This document shows, in pieces, positions 1 through 6,213 of a stretch of DNA of 9,073 bases. How positions within the stretch are numbered: the first letter of the stretch is position 1; each line of letters opens with the position of its first letter. The position numbers and the translations under genes were made by a program. The stretch covers positions 1-9,073 of the forward strand of contig JAPHRL010000031.1 of NCBI GenBank assembly GCA_026195755.1, given 5' to 3'. This stretch comes from Kangiella sp. Lineage in GTDB: Bacteria; Pseudomonadota; Gammaproteobacteria; Enterobacterales; Kangiellaceae. The notes under the pieces were generated by a model. That model saw only the letters and a list, made by a program, of their open reading frames with translations. It ran no database searches and had not been told where the DNA came from.

Positions 1-205
1 GATGGGGCGCTCGTGCCAGTTCTTGTGCAGAAGGTTTGGCAGAACCAATGTCCATGCCTTTATAGACCATGGCGGAGTCAACACTGATGATTTCAGCATT
101 AAGCTGCTCAACCAATTCAATGGCCAGATCGGTTTTGCCTGATGCAGTGGGGCCCATCAATAATAAGGCTAACGGTTTTTGTGGTGATTTACTGGAAGAA
201 TGCAT
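1..205 (-). CDS. miaA: tRNA dimethylallyltransferase MiaA, N-terminal part (cut by window edge)
   Basis: Only the first 68 codons are inside the window; the rest lies beyond base 1. MiaA transfers a dimethylallyl group from DMAPP to N6 of A37 in tRNAs that read UNN codons, the first step of i6A/ms2i6A synthesis. The translation begins MHSSSKSPQKPLALLLMGPT. It carries the P-loop GPTASGKT at residues 18-25 and then the family block IISVDSAMVYKGMDIGSAKP at about 39-58, which contributes to tRNA and substrate binding. The ATG at 205 is preceded by an AAGGTG Shine-Dalgarno (CACCTT on the plus strand, 211-216) with 5 nt between. The gene starts 39 bp after the mutL stop on the same strand, the conserved mutL-miaA order in which hfq normally follows. 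Identity is secure, though only about a fifth of the protein is visible. Confidence 0.96.
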   Translation of the reverse strand, partial: MHSSSKSPQKPLALLLMGPTASGKTDLAIELVEQLNAEIISVDSAMVYKGMDIGSAKPSAQELARAPH

Positions 206-244
206 TCAGACACCTTAATGAATTGTACAGCCAATCAAAGACCG

Positions 245-2005
245 TTAATGAGGACTTACTAACAGCTCTAATAGCTGCTCAGTGGTATAGCGTTTGCAAA
301 AAAGTGATTCGGACCAAGGCAAATGAGCTAACTCGTCAAGCCAATGAGTCTGGCTGTTGGGCGACCAATATTGATGCAAACTGTTTATTAATCGTTGTTG
401 CCAGTCAGCCACCGATGAGTTCTTGCTGACTGCCTGGTAAACGGTTTCTTGCAACCACTGTTGCAAATCGATATGCGAAAGACAGCTGGGGACTTTTCTT
501 ACGACCAGCGTTTTTGGGCCGGTCAATGTCATTTCAAAGCCAGCTTGTTGCCAGTGGTTGATAAAATCATCACTGACACTGTCAGCTGGAATACCTAATC
601 TGATTGGAAACAGCATAAGACGTTGTTTCACTTCAGCTTGTTGCCATTCACTGTGTAGACAGTCACTAATGTGCTGACAAAAGTAAGCTTTTAAATCGAG
701 GGCTTTGATGCCATCCTCTGTTTGTTGCAGCAGTAAACGATCATGCAATACCCAGCTATTCCCGGATGCTAATTTAGAACTCACTTTCGGCTTTTGTGGC
801 CATTGACGACCTCCCTGCGGACGATATGGGGCAGGACTGTTATCGGCAACGTGATCGGCACTCTGTTGAGAGAAGGTACCCGCCTGATAGCGTGGCGTGA
901 AATAAGGATCATCTTTAGTCGCAGGCTGAGAGACGGTGTGTGACGGCCGCATATAAACTAACGCTTCACTACTTTCCAGCGCCCGATGATTTTGTTCAAG
1001 CAATTCACTTTGCTCAAGAAGAGCTTCTTCAACTGCACGACTCATAAAATCATGCACCTGGCGACCATTGGAAAAACGGACTTCGTGTTTGGTCGGGTGA
1101 ACATTCACATCTACTTGCGAAGCTTCCAGCTTAAGGTACAGTACATAAGCAGGCATACGCCCTGTCGGTAATCGGTCATGGTAAGCCTGGCGAATGGCAT
1201 GATTTAAGGTGCGATCACGCACGGCGCGACCATTTACAAACACATATTGGCCCAGGCTTGAGCTTTGATGCCAGTCCACCGGTGATAACCAACCATAAAG
1301 GCGCGTAGAGTCAATAGAGCTGTCTAACTTGATTGCTTCGCGCAAAAAAGAGGCTCCAAGTATCGAGCCAATGCGTTGTTGATGTTGTTCATCGTTATGA
1401 GCAGCAGGAACCCGCTTAACCACCTTGCTATTATGTTTTAAAGTGATAGCAACATGAGGTGAGCCTAAAGCAATTCGTTTTACGGTTTCTTCAATATGCA
1501 CGAACTCAGTGCGCTCGGCGCGGAGGAACTTTTGACGGGCGGGAGTATTAAAAAATAGATCGCGAACTTCAACAATAGTCCCCGCAGGCAGTGATTGGGG
1601 CTGTAATTTAACCTGCATATCAAGCCCTTCGGCAATTGCAGACCAACCAATCTCCTGAGCCTGAGGCCTTGAACTCAGTTTAAGCTTGGCTACTGAGCTA
1701 ATACTGGCTAATGCTTCACCACGAAACCCTAATGTAAAAATAGCTTTAAGATCATCAGAATGCTCAATCTTACTGGTTGCATGGCGCGCTAGTGCCAGCT
1801 CCAATTCGTCGCGACTGATTCCTTCACCGTTATCGGTTACTCGAATTAAACGAGTACCACCTCGCTCTATATCTATTTGAATGCGATCGGCTTTAGCATC
1901 AATCGCATTTTCCAATAACTCTTTAACAACTGATGCTGGGCGCTCGACTACTTCGCCGGCAGCAATTTGGTTAGCAACTAAAGGGGAGAGCTTATGAATA
2001 GGCAT
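245..2005 (-). CDS. mutL: DNA mismatch repair protein MutL
   Basis: MutL is the GHKL-family ATPase that links MutS mismatch recognition to the downstream nick and helicase steps. The 586-residue product has the usual N-terminal ATPase: Bergerat motif I with E29 and N33 (KELLENAIDA), motif II DNGEGIS at 58-64, and motif III LGFRGEALAS at 92-101. The HPTKHEVRF block (303-311) carries the conserved K306. A Gln/Pro/Ser-rich linker runs from about 340 to 415, followed by the C-terminal dimerisation domain. The C-terminal domain lacks the DQHA(X)2E(X)4E metal-binding endonuclease motif; the matching place reads LDLKAYFCQ (436-444). This is as in E. coli MutL, which relies on MutH. It is slightly shorter than E. 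coli MutL (615). The MPIHKLSPLVANQIAAGEVV start is canonical, but I see no good Shine-Dalgarno before the ATG. It lies 44 bp after amiB. Confidence 0.98.
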   Translation of the reverse strand: MPIHKLSPLVANQIAAGEVVERPASVVKELLENAIDAKADRIQIDIERGGTRLIRVTDNGEGISRDELELALARHATSKIEHSDDLKAIFTLGFRGEALASISSVAKLKLSSRPQAQEIGWSAIAEGLDMQVKLQPQSLPAGTIVEVRDLFFNTPARQKFLRAERTEFVHIEETVKRIALGSPHVAITLKHNSKVVKRVPAAHNDEQHQQRIGSILGASFLREAIKLDSSIDSTRLYGWLSPVDWHQSSSLGQYVFVNGRAVRDRTLNHAIRQAYHDRLPTGRMPAYVLYLKLEASQVDVNVHPTKHEVRFSNGRQVHDFMSRAVEEALLEQSELLEQNHRALESSEALVYMRPSHTVSQPATKDDPYFTPRYQAGTFSQQSADHVADNSPAPYRPQGGRQWPQKPKVSSKLASGNSWVLHDRLLLQQTEDGIKALDLKAYFCQHISDCLHSEWQQAEVKQRLMLFPIRLGIPADSVSDDFINHWQQAGFEMTLTGPKTLVVRKVPSCLSHIDLQQWLQETVYQAVSKNSSVADWQQRLINSLHQYWSPNSQTHWLDELAHLPWSESLFCKRYTTEQLLELLVSPH

Positions 2006-2049
2006 AGAAATAATCGATAGGATTTAAATACTTAAACTGAACAACAATG

Positions 2050-3375
2050 TTACTCAGTAGCTGGAATAACAAGTTTTTGCCCAATTCTCACGACGTTTGT
2101 GGAGAGTTTATTGACATCTTTCAAGTCACGCACTGATACATTAAAGCGTCTTGCCACTTTAATCAGGCTATCACCCCGTTGCACATGATAGATATTCTCT
2201 CGATAAAGAGCAGCAAACAGAGTCCCGTCAGGAGCATGCTTCTTAAAATAATCAACGATGCCGTCACCAACCCCCCTCGCTAATTTTTTTCGATAGGAGG
2301 CCGCTTTCATTAAAGCTTCTTCTTCTGGGTTGGTAATAAATCCTAGCTCGACCAGAATTGAAGGAATATCCGGGTTTTTAAGTACCAACAGCGAGTTTTC
2401 TTCAACGTGCTTTTTATGCATCTTCGGCACCACTTTACTCATTGCACCGTGTACAATTTTAGCTACCTTGGTACTTTCAGTGATCGAGTTTTCCATCTGT
2501 AAATCAAGCAACACGGATTTAACTGAATTATCATAATTGGATAAGACCACAGAACTATCAACGCCACCAAGCAACTCAGATTTTTCTTCCTGCATCTGCA
2601 TCCAGCGCGCTACTTCTGACTTAGCTCCATGCAGATTTAATACCCAGACCGATGCACCTTTTGCTTTTGGACTTTTAAAGCCATCAGCGTGAACCGACAC
2701 AAATAAATCAGCCCGTTGCATTCTTGCTAGATCAGTTCGCTTACGATGCGGGAGATAGTAGTCACCAGTACGAGTTAAAAAGGCTTTTATTCCTTTCGTT
2801 TTATTAAGTTCCGCGACCAACTCTTTGGATAAAGCCAAAACAATGTCTTTTTCTTTTGTACCCCGCCCGCCCATGGCTCCGGGGTCTTCACCACCGTGGC
2901 CAGCATCTACTGCCACCACAATATCGCGATCTGCCGATCTATCTATAGTTGGCGGTTCGATTTTTTGGCGACTTTCATCGAACAAATCAATGACCAAACG
3001 ATCGCCATATTCTTGGTATGGTTTTAACGAAAAGCTTTTCGGCTGAGCTGCTTTGTTGAGATCCAGTACTAAACGCAAAACACCATCTCTTGGTGGCGTG
3101 CTTTGGCGTACTCGTTTGACCAGATCACTTTGAATATCGAGTTGGTTTAAATCAACGCTGACACGGGTATCTGGAATATCAATCACAATACGATCAGGAT
3201 TTTTTAAAATATTCACTTCATGAGTAACAGGGCTGGATAAATCGAGGACAACACGGGTCGATTCTGGTGATTGCCAGAAGCGCATACTTTTTATAATCGA
3301 TGCCTCAGCAACCGATATACTCAGCGCGAGCATAAACACGCTTGTTAAAACTGTCAGCCACTTTCTCATCATCAT
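2050..3375 (-). CDS. amiB: Septal N-acetylmuramoyl-L-alanine amidase (AmiB-like; AMIN + Amidase_3 + LysM)
   Basis: This periplasmic zinc amidase cleaves the bond between MurNAc and L-Ala to split septal peptidoglycan during daughter-cell separation. The 441-residue product starts with a Sec signal peptide: MMMRK, a hydrophobic core to about residue 22, and a likely cut after AEA at about 26. An AMIN domain (about 28-135), which localises to peptidoglycan or septum, follows. The Amidase_3 domain (about 152-378) shows zinc ligands H160 (VDAGHGG), E175 and H229 (SVHADGF) and the catalytic E343 (VELGFITNPEEE). The extra segment around 255-310 matches the position of the autoinhibitory helix of AmiB/AmiC, which EnvC- or NlpD-type activators relieve. 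A single LysM module closes the protein (about 396-438, YHVQRGDSLIKVARRF to VIPAT). Three ATGs are in tandem at the start; I keep the first, though its Shine-Dalgarno (AAAGA) is weak. Naming it AmiB rather than AmiC rests on the tsaE-amiB-mutL context and the LysM. Confidence 0.95.
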   Translation of the reverse strand: MMMRKWLTVLTSVFMLALSISVAEASIIKSMRFWQSPESTRVVLDLSSPVTHEVNILKNPDRIVIDIPDTRVSVDLNQLDIQSDLVKRVRQSTPPRDGVLRLVLDLNKAAQPKSFSLKPYQEYGDRLVIDLFDESRQKIEPPTIDRSADRDIVVAVDAGHGGEDPGAMGGRGTKEKDIVLALSKELVAELNKTKGIKAFLTRTGDYYLPHRKRTDLARMQRADLFVSVHADGFKSPKAKGASVWVLNLHGAKSEVARWMQMQEEKSELLGGVDSSVVLSNYDNSVKSVLLDLQMENSITESTKVAKIVHGAMSKVVPKMHKKHVEENSLLVLKNPDIPSILVELGFITNPEEEALMKAASYRKKLARGVGDGIVDYFKKHAPDGTLFAALYRENIYHVQRGDSLIKVARRFNVSVRDLKDVNKLSTNVVRIGQKLVIPATE

Positions 3376-3426
3376 ATTATCTTTGTGTCACTTTTCTATG
3401 TCAGTTGGTATGCCACTTCCCAGGCA

Positions 3427-3906
3427 CTAACCTGATTTTGGCATAAAATCACAGCTTTTTGCCAGTTTTTGCATTAACTCTGGGCGTTCAGACGATAAAC
3501 TGGCTACTCGCCCTTCGTCATTATAATCCAGCTCAATCAGTAGATCTGGCTTAGGAATCATGCCCTTGCCTTTATCAGGCCACTCTATCAACATGATCGA
3601 ATCTGGCTGCTGATACTCCCGAATACCAATAAACTCCAACTCTTCAGGATCTGCCAAACGATATAAGTCGAAGTGATAGATGGTGATGCCCACCAGTTCA
3701 TAAGGTTCAACTATAGTGTAAGTAGGGCTTTTGGTAGCGCCCTGATAGCCAAAACCACGCAAAATACCGCGCACCAGTGTGGTCTTCCCAGCACCAAGCT
3801 CACCTTTAAAATAAATGGTCATCGGTGCTTTGATGCAAGCAGCCAATTTCTGCCCCATTCGGATCGTTTGCAACTCATCTATTAAATTTACTGTAATTTT
3901 TTGCAT
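3427..3906 (-). CDS. tsaE: tRNA threonylcarbamoyladenosine biosynthesis ATPase TsaE
   Basis: TsaE is the P-loop ATPase that works with the TsaB-TsaD complex, resetting it during t6A37 formation on ANN-decoding tRNAs. With the ATG at 3906 the protein has 159 residues, the family's usual size. The Walker A motif GELGAGKTT lies at about 35-43, followed by the TKSPTYTIV switch region (about 58-66), HFDLYRL (about 78-84) and the LIEWPDK block (about 106-112). A TTG codon directly upstream (3909-3907) could extend it by one residue. I prefer the ATG because a TTAGG-type Shine-Dalgarno lies 8 nt before it. It sits 29 bp downstream of nnr and 51 bp upstream of amiB, the conserved nnr-tsaE-amiB order. 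It is expected to be essential where t6A is essential. Confidence 0.96.
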   Translation of the reverse strand: MQKITVNLIDELQTIRMGQKLAACIKAPMTIYFKGELGAGKTTLVRGILRGFGYQGATKSPTYTIVEPYELVGITIYHFDLYRLADPEELEFIGIREYQQPDSIMLIEWPDKGKGMIPKPDLLIELDYNDEGRVASLSSERPELMQKLAKSCDFMPKSG

Positions 3907-3935
3907 CAATAAAACCTAAGCTGGTATTCAATACA

Positions 3936-5438
3936 TTAACGATTGACCAAATAATGAATACTTTCTATTAATTCCGAAGCCAACATCCCTCTCACTCTGT
4001 CGCCTGCAGCCTCGACACCTGCTGCAAAGTGAATAGAGGTAGCTACTCTTGTAGCATTCCAGGGCGACATCCCCTGCACCAATAATGAACCAATCAAGCC
4101 ACTTAACACATCACCTAGACCAGCGGTTGCCATAGCAGGATGAGCGCCGGCGGCAATTACCACCTGTCGTCCGTCCGCCAAAATTGTGCCCGCACCTTTT
4201 AGCAAACAAATGCACTGATAGCGATTGGCAATGGCTTGAGCCGCACTAATTCTATCGTCCCAAACTTTGGCTGTATCCCAGCTTAATAAACGTGCTGCCT
4301 CACCAACGTGTGGTGTGACAATTAGTGGGTGAGGTAAACCGCTGCCTTGCTCAAGAGATCGCTGTAACCAATACAGGCCATCACCGTCAATTAAACAGGG
4401 CAGCCCATTCTGAATCACATAAGCTAACGACTGTTCAAAAACCTGCCTTCCCCACTCGCTACGACCCAGCCCTGGTCCCAAGACCACAGCGTTAAACTGA
4501 TTAGGATTGGCATCTATCAGACTATTAAAACTTAACTCCTCAAAGGCCACACCATGCCACATGGCTTCTGGGCAAAAACCCAAAGCTGCACTTCGATTAT
4601 CCGGATGCAGAAAGGTGGTCACCAGCCCGGCGCCACTGCGTAATGCAGTTTCTGTTGCCAACATTATGGCACCGCCCATATTGAAATCACCACCCACACA
4701 CAATAAATGGCCACAGGCCTGCTTATAGGTTGTGGCACTACGCTCAGGAATTTCGCCAATGACATCAGAGTATGACTGCTTCCAGGCAATAGGGTTTTGC
4801 TGATAAAACTTCGACTGACTCACACCTAAAGTCACCAGGTGTAATTCACCCTGTGCAGCCAGCCCTTCATTGATGACCTGACACACTTTGTAAAAAATAA
4901 AACTGATCGTGTGCTCAGCTTTGATATGAAACTCTGCACACAGTCCTGAATCAGCATAAACACCACTGGGTAAATCCAGCGCTAATACAGGTACTCCCGA
5001 CTGATTAATCTGCTGGATAACATCTGCATAACCATCTCGCAACGCCCCCTGGAACCCAGTTCCAAGCAAAGCATCGACAATCACGTCAGCCTGCTCAAAT
5101 AGTGTTGAATCAGGCTCGCGCAGATCCAACTTGAACGGTTCGAGCTTTTGCCAGGCCGTTGCAGCGTCACCCTTCAGGTCGTTAAGTGGCTTTATTGGCA
5201 CCAAGGTCACTTGCATCCCCGCTTCGGCTGCCAGTCGAGCAAACACCAAACCATCGCCTGCGTTATTACCCGAACCGGTAACCACCACAATTCGATGCGC
5301 CAAAGGCCACTCTCTTTCCAGACAATCAAAAGCCGCTCGCCCCGCTCTTTGCATCAGCTCAAACATGGCAAGGCCTTGTGCCTTAGCAGCCGCTTGCTCT
5401 ATCACTTTTATATTGTCTGCTGTAAATACGGGGTACAT
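3936..5438 (-). CDS. nnr: Bifunctional NAD(P)H-hydrate epimerase / ADP-dependent (S)-NAD(P)H-hydrate dehydratase
   Basis: This enzyme repairs hydrated NADH and NADPH: the N-terminal domain interconverts the R and S hydrates, and the C-terminal ribokinase-like domain dehydrates the S form using ADP. The 500-residue product has both. The epimerase half (about 1-215) shows GSGNNAGDG at 55-63, D122 in IVDALLGTG and DLPSG at 155-159. The dehydratase half (about 235-500) shows VVLGPGLG at 318-325, TPHVGEAARLL at 375-385, LLKGAGT at 412-418 and GLGDVLSGLIG at 440-450 with the presumed catalytic D443. Some usually conserved positions differ: YKQACG for HKGxxG, DGDGLY for DADALN and GAHPAM for GNxGM (see findings). 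A clear AAGGA Shine-Dalgarno sits 6 nt before the ATG. It follows orn by 22 bp, so coupled expression is likely. Confidence 0.96.
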   Translation of the reverse strand: MYPVFTADNIKVIEQAAAKAQGLAMFELMQRAGRAAFDCLEREWPLAHRIVVVTGSGNNAGDGLVFARLAAEAGMQVTLVPIKPLNDLKGDAATAWQKLEPFKLDLREPDSTLFEQADVIVDALLGTGFQGALRDGYADVIQQINQSGVPVLALDLPSGVYADSGLCAEFHIKAEHTISFIFYKVCQVINEGLAAQGELHLVTLGVSQSKFYQQNPIAWKQSYSDVIGEIPERSATTYKQACGHLLCVGGDFNMGGAIMLATETALRSGAGLVTTFLHPDNRSAALGFCPEAMWHGVAFEELSFNSLIDANPNQFNAVVLGPGLGRSEWGRQVFEQSLAYVIQNGLPCLIDGDGLYWLQRSLEQGSGLPHPLIVTPHVGEAARLLSWDTAKVWDDRISAAQAIANRYQCICLLKGAGTILADGRQVVIAAGAHPAMATAGLGDVLSGLIGSLLVQGMSPWNATRVATSIHFAAGVEAAGDRVRGMLASELIESIHYLVNR

Positions 5439-5460
5439 AAGTTGTCCTTAAAACTCCTGA

Positions 5461-6012
5461 CTACTCACTCAGGTCGATAAAATGTTCTCGGTAATAACGA
5501 CACTCTTCTATCGACTCACGAATATCATCCAAAGCTAAATGAGTGGCGGCTTTGGTTAAGCCACTCAGAATTGAAGGCTTCCAACGACGTGCCAATTCTT
5601 TCAAGGTGCTGACGTCAATATGTCGATAATGAAAATACGACTCAAGTTTTGGCATGTACTTGACCATAAAGCGACGATCCTGGCAGATGCTATTGCCACA
5701 CATCGGTGACTTGCCTTCATCAATCCACTTCTTTAAAAATTCCAGGGTCAGTTCGCTGGCTTGATCTTCATTAATGGTACTTTGGCGGACTCGCTCGGTG
5801 AGACCCGATTTGCCATGCTGCACCACACACCACTCGTTCATATTGTCGAGTACTTCATCAGACTGATGAATCGCAATGACAGGACCTTCCGCCAGAACGT
5901 TCAAATCTTTATCCGTGACAATAGTAGCAATCTCGATAACTACATCCGTTTCTGGGTCAAGACCGGTCATTTCCAGATCAACCCAAATCAAATTATCGTC
6001 ATTTTTTGTCAA
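5461..6012 (-). CDS. orn: Oligoribonuclease (3'-5' exoribonuclease, DEDDh family)
   Basis: Orn hydrolyses the 2-5 nt RNAs left by other exonucleases, notably dinucleotides including pGpG from cyclic-di-GMP turnover, and is essential in E. coli. The 183-residue product is full length. The DEDDh residues are D12 and E14 (WVDLEMTGLDP), D112 (GNSICQDRRF), H158 and D163 (THLALDDIRES), matching E. coli numbering. The ELARRWKP block (139-146) is also typical. The start is TTG at 6012. An in-frame TAG lies 12 nt upstream, a strong AGGAG Shine-Dalgarno lies 6 nt before the TTG, and the nearby ATG at 6002 is out of frame. It is the first gene of the leftward cluster and is read from the divergent region shared with phhB. 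Confidence 0.98.
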   Translation of the reverse strand: MTKNDDNLIWVDLEMTGLDPETDVVIEIATIVTDKDLNVLAEGPVIAIHQSDEVLDNMNEWCVVQHGKSGLTERVRQSTINEDQASELTLEFLKKWIDEGKSPMCGNSICQDRRFMVKYMPKLESYFHYRHIDVSTLKELARRWKPSILSGLTKAATHLALDDIRESIEECRYYREHFIDLSE

Positions 6013-6021
6013 AACCAGCTC

Positions 6022-6045
6022 CTAATCGTTACGTCTAATCGTTAC
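6022..6045. repeat. 11-bp tandem direct repeat in the orn leader
   Basis: The 11-mer CTAATCGTTAC occurs at 6022-6032 and again, identically, at 6035-6045, giving a 13-bp period. On the minus strand it lies just upstream of the orn Shine-Dalgarno; the copy nearest the gene leads directly into TTAGGAG. It may be a small slippage duplication or a paired protein- or RNA-binding site. No function can be read from it. Confidence 0.75.
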
Positions 6046-6061
6046 AATAATAATCATTATA
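6043..6061. promoter_or_regulatory. Fur-box-like sequence at the orn promoter
   Basis: Aligned to the classical 19-bp Fur consensus GATAATGATAATCATTATC, this stretch matches at 15 of 19 positions. Its core ATAATCATTAT is a perfect 11-bp palindrome. It covers the TATAAT element on the minus strand (6061 to 6056), where a bound repressor would block orn transcription. The region is AT-rich, so a chance match is possible. Regulation of this operon by Fur is an inference, not an established fact. Confidence 0.4.
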
Positions 6062-6084
6062 CTCAGCTTAACTGCATACTACTG
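6056..6084 (-). promoter_or_regulatory. Candidate proximal promoter of the orn-nnr-tsaE-amiB-mutL-miaA cluster
   Basis: A perfect TATAAT -10 hexamer reads on the minus strand at 6061-6056, about 45-50 bp before the orn TTG. The -35 place at 17-bp spacing reads CAGTAG, a poor match to TTGACA. The promoter would therefore be weak or activator-dependent, or the distal TATAAT at 6102-6097 may be the true one. It overlaps the Fur-like box. Confidence 0.4.
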
Positions 6085-6096
6085 AGTTTTTCAGCT

Positions 6097-6125
6097 ATTA
6101 TAGTCGCAGTTTTTGCGCTGGTATG
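6097..6125 (-). promoter_or_regulatory. Candidate distal promoter of the orn cluster
   Basis: A second perfect TATAAT reads on the minus strand at 6102-6097. The -35 place at 17-bp spacing (6125-6120) reads CATACC, a poor hexamer. This -35 place falls inside the inverted repeat TGCGCT-N8-AGCGCA, so a bound protein there could help or block the polymerase. Which of the two TATAAT elements is used cannot be told from sequence. Confidence 0.35.
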
Positions 6126-6133
6126 GAAGCGCA
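6114..6133. repeat. Inverted repeat TGCGCT-N8-AGCGCA in the orn/phhB divergent region
   Basis: Perfect 6-bp arms at 6114-6119 and 6128-6133 are separated by 8 bp, giving a 20-bp dyad. It lies over the -35 area of the distal minus-strand TATAAT and directly beside the first TAAGCAA half-site at 6134. The size and symmetry suit a dimeric regulator operator. I do not recognise it as the site of a known regulator. Confidence 0.5.
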
Positions 6134-6180
6134 TAAGCAAGTGCTATTGTTTATTTTAGTAAGCAAATAAGGCTTGTTTA
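6134..6180. promoter_or_regulatory. Array of four alternating 7-bp half-sites upstream of phhB
   Basis: TAAGCAA (6134-6140), TTGTTTA (6147-6153), TAAGCAA (6160-6166) and TTGTTTA (6174-6180) follow one another with spacers of 6, 6 and 7 bp. TTGTTTA is the reverse complement of TAAGCAA with one change, so neighbours form 20-21 bp imperfect dyads. The whole is also a 26-27 bp direct repeat. It ends 33 bp before the phhB ATG. One dyad (TGTTTA-N6-TAAGCA, 6148-6165) keeps the G-N14-C core of TyrR/PhhR boxes but matches only about 7 of the 12 consensus positions. A real operator seems likely; its regulator is unknown. I could not find a convincing phhB promoter; TGCTATTGT at 6142-6150 is a weak extended -10 without a -35. 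Confidence 0.45.
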
Positions 6181-6213
6181 TCTAATAGTTTGAATCATTT
6201 AACAGGAGATACT

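Noticed and set aside
142..429. Plus-strand open frame of 95 codons antisense to miaA and mutL
   Set aside because: It is antisense to two recognised genes and has no recognisable domain.
5131..5480. Two overlapping plus-strand open frames of 106 and 110 codons
   Set aside because: Both lie antisense to the 5' part of nnr, overlap each other in different frames, and give low-complexity protein with no family resemblance. They are shadows of nnr.
6007..6012. Perfect TTGACA on the minus strand at the orn start, as a -35 element
   Set aside because: It is the TTG ACA start of orn itself, and no -10 hexamer lies at 16-18 bp.
6061..6091. ACTCAG...CTGAGT followed by TTTTT, terminator-like on the plus strand
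   Set aside because: The 6-bp stem has a 15-nt loop, and no plus-strand gene lies upstream that it could terminate.
5761..6159. Plus-strand open frame of 132 codons across the orn start and divergent region
   Set aside because: The first part is antisense to the well-supported orn gene, the rest crosses promoter-like AT-rich DNA, and the protein is unlike any family. No good ribosome-binding site was seen.
6190..6213. Longer phhB form starting at TTG 6190
   Set aside because: It would place the AGGAG Shine-Dalgarno inside the coding region, and the ATG at 6214 has ideal spacing.
6013..6213. tRNA genes near orn, as in E. coli
   Set aside because: No cloverleaf, T-loop or CCA-type signature is visible on either strand of this gap.
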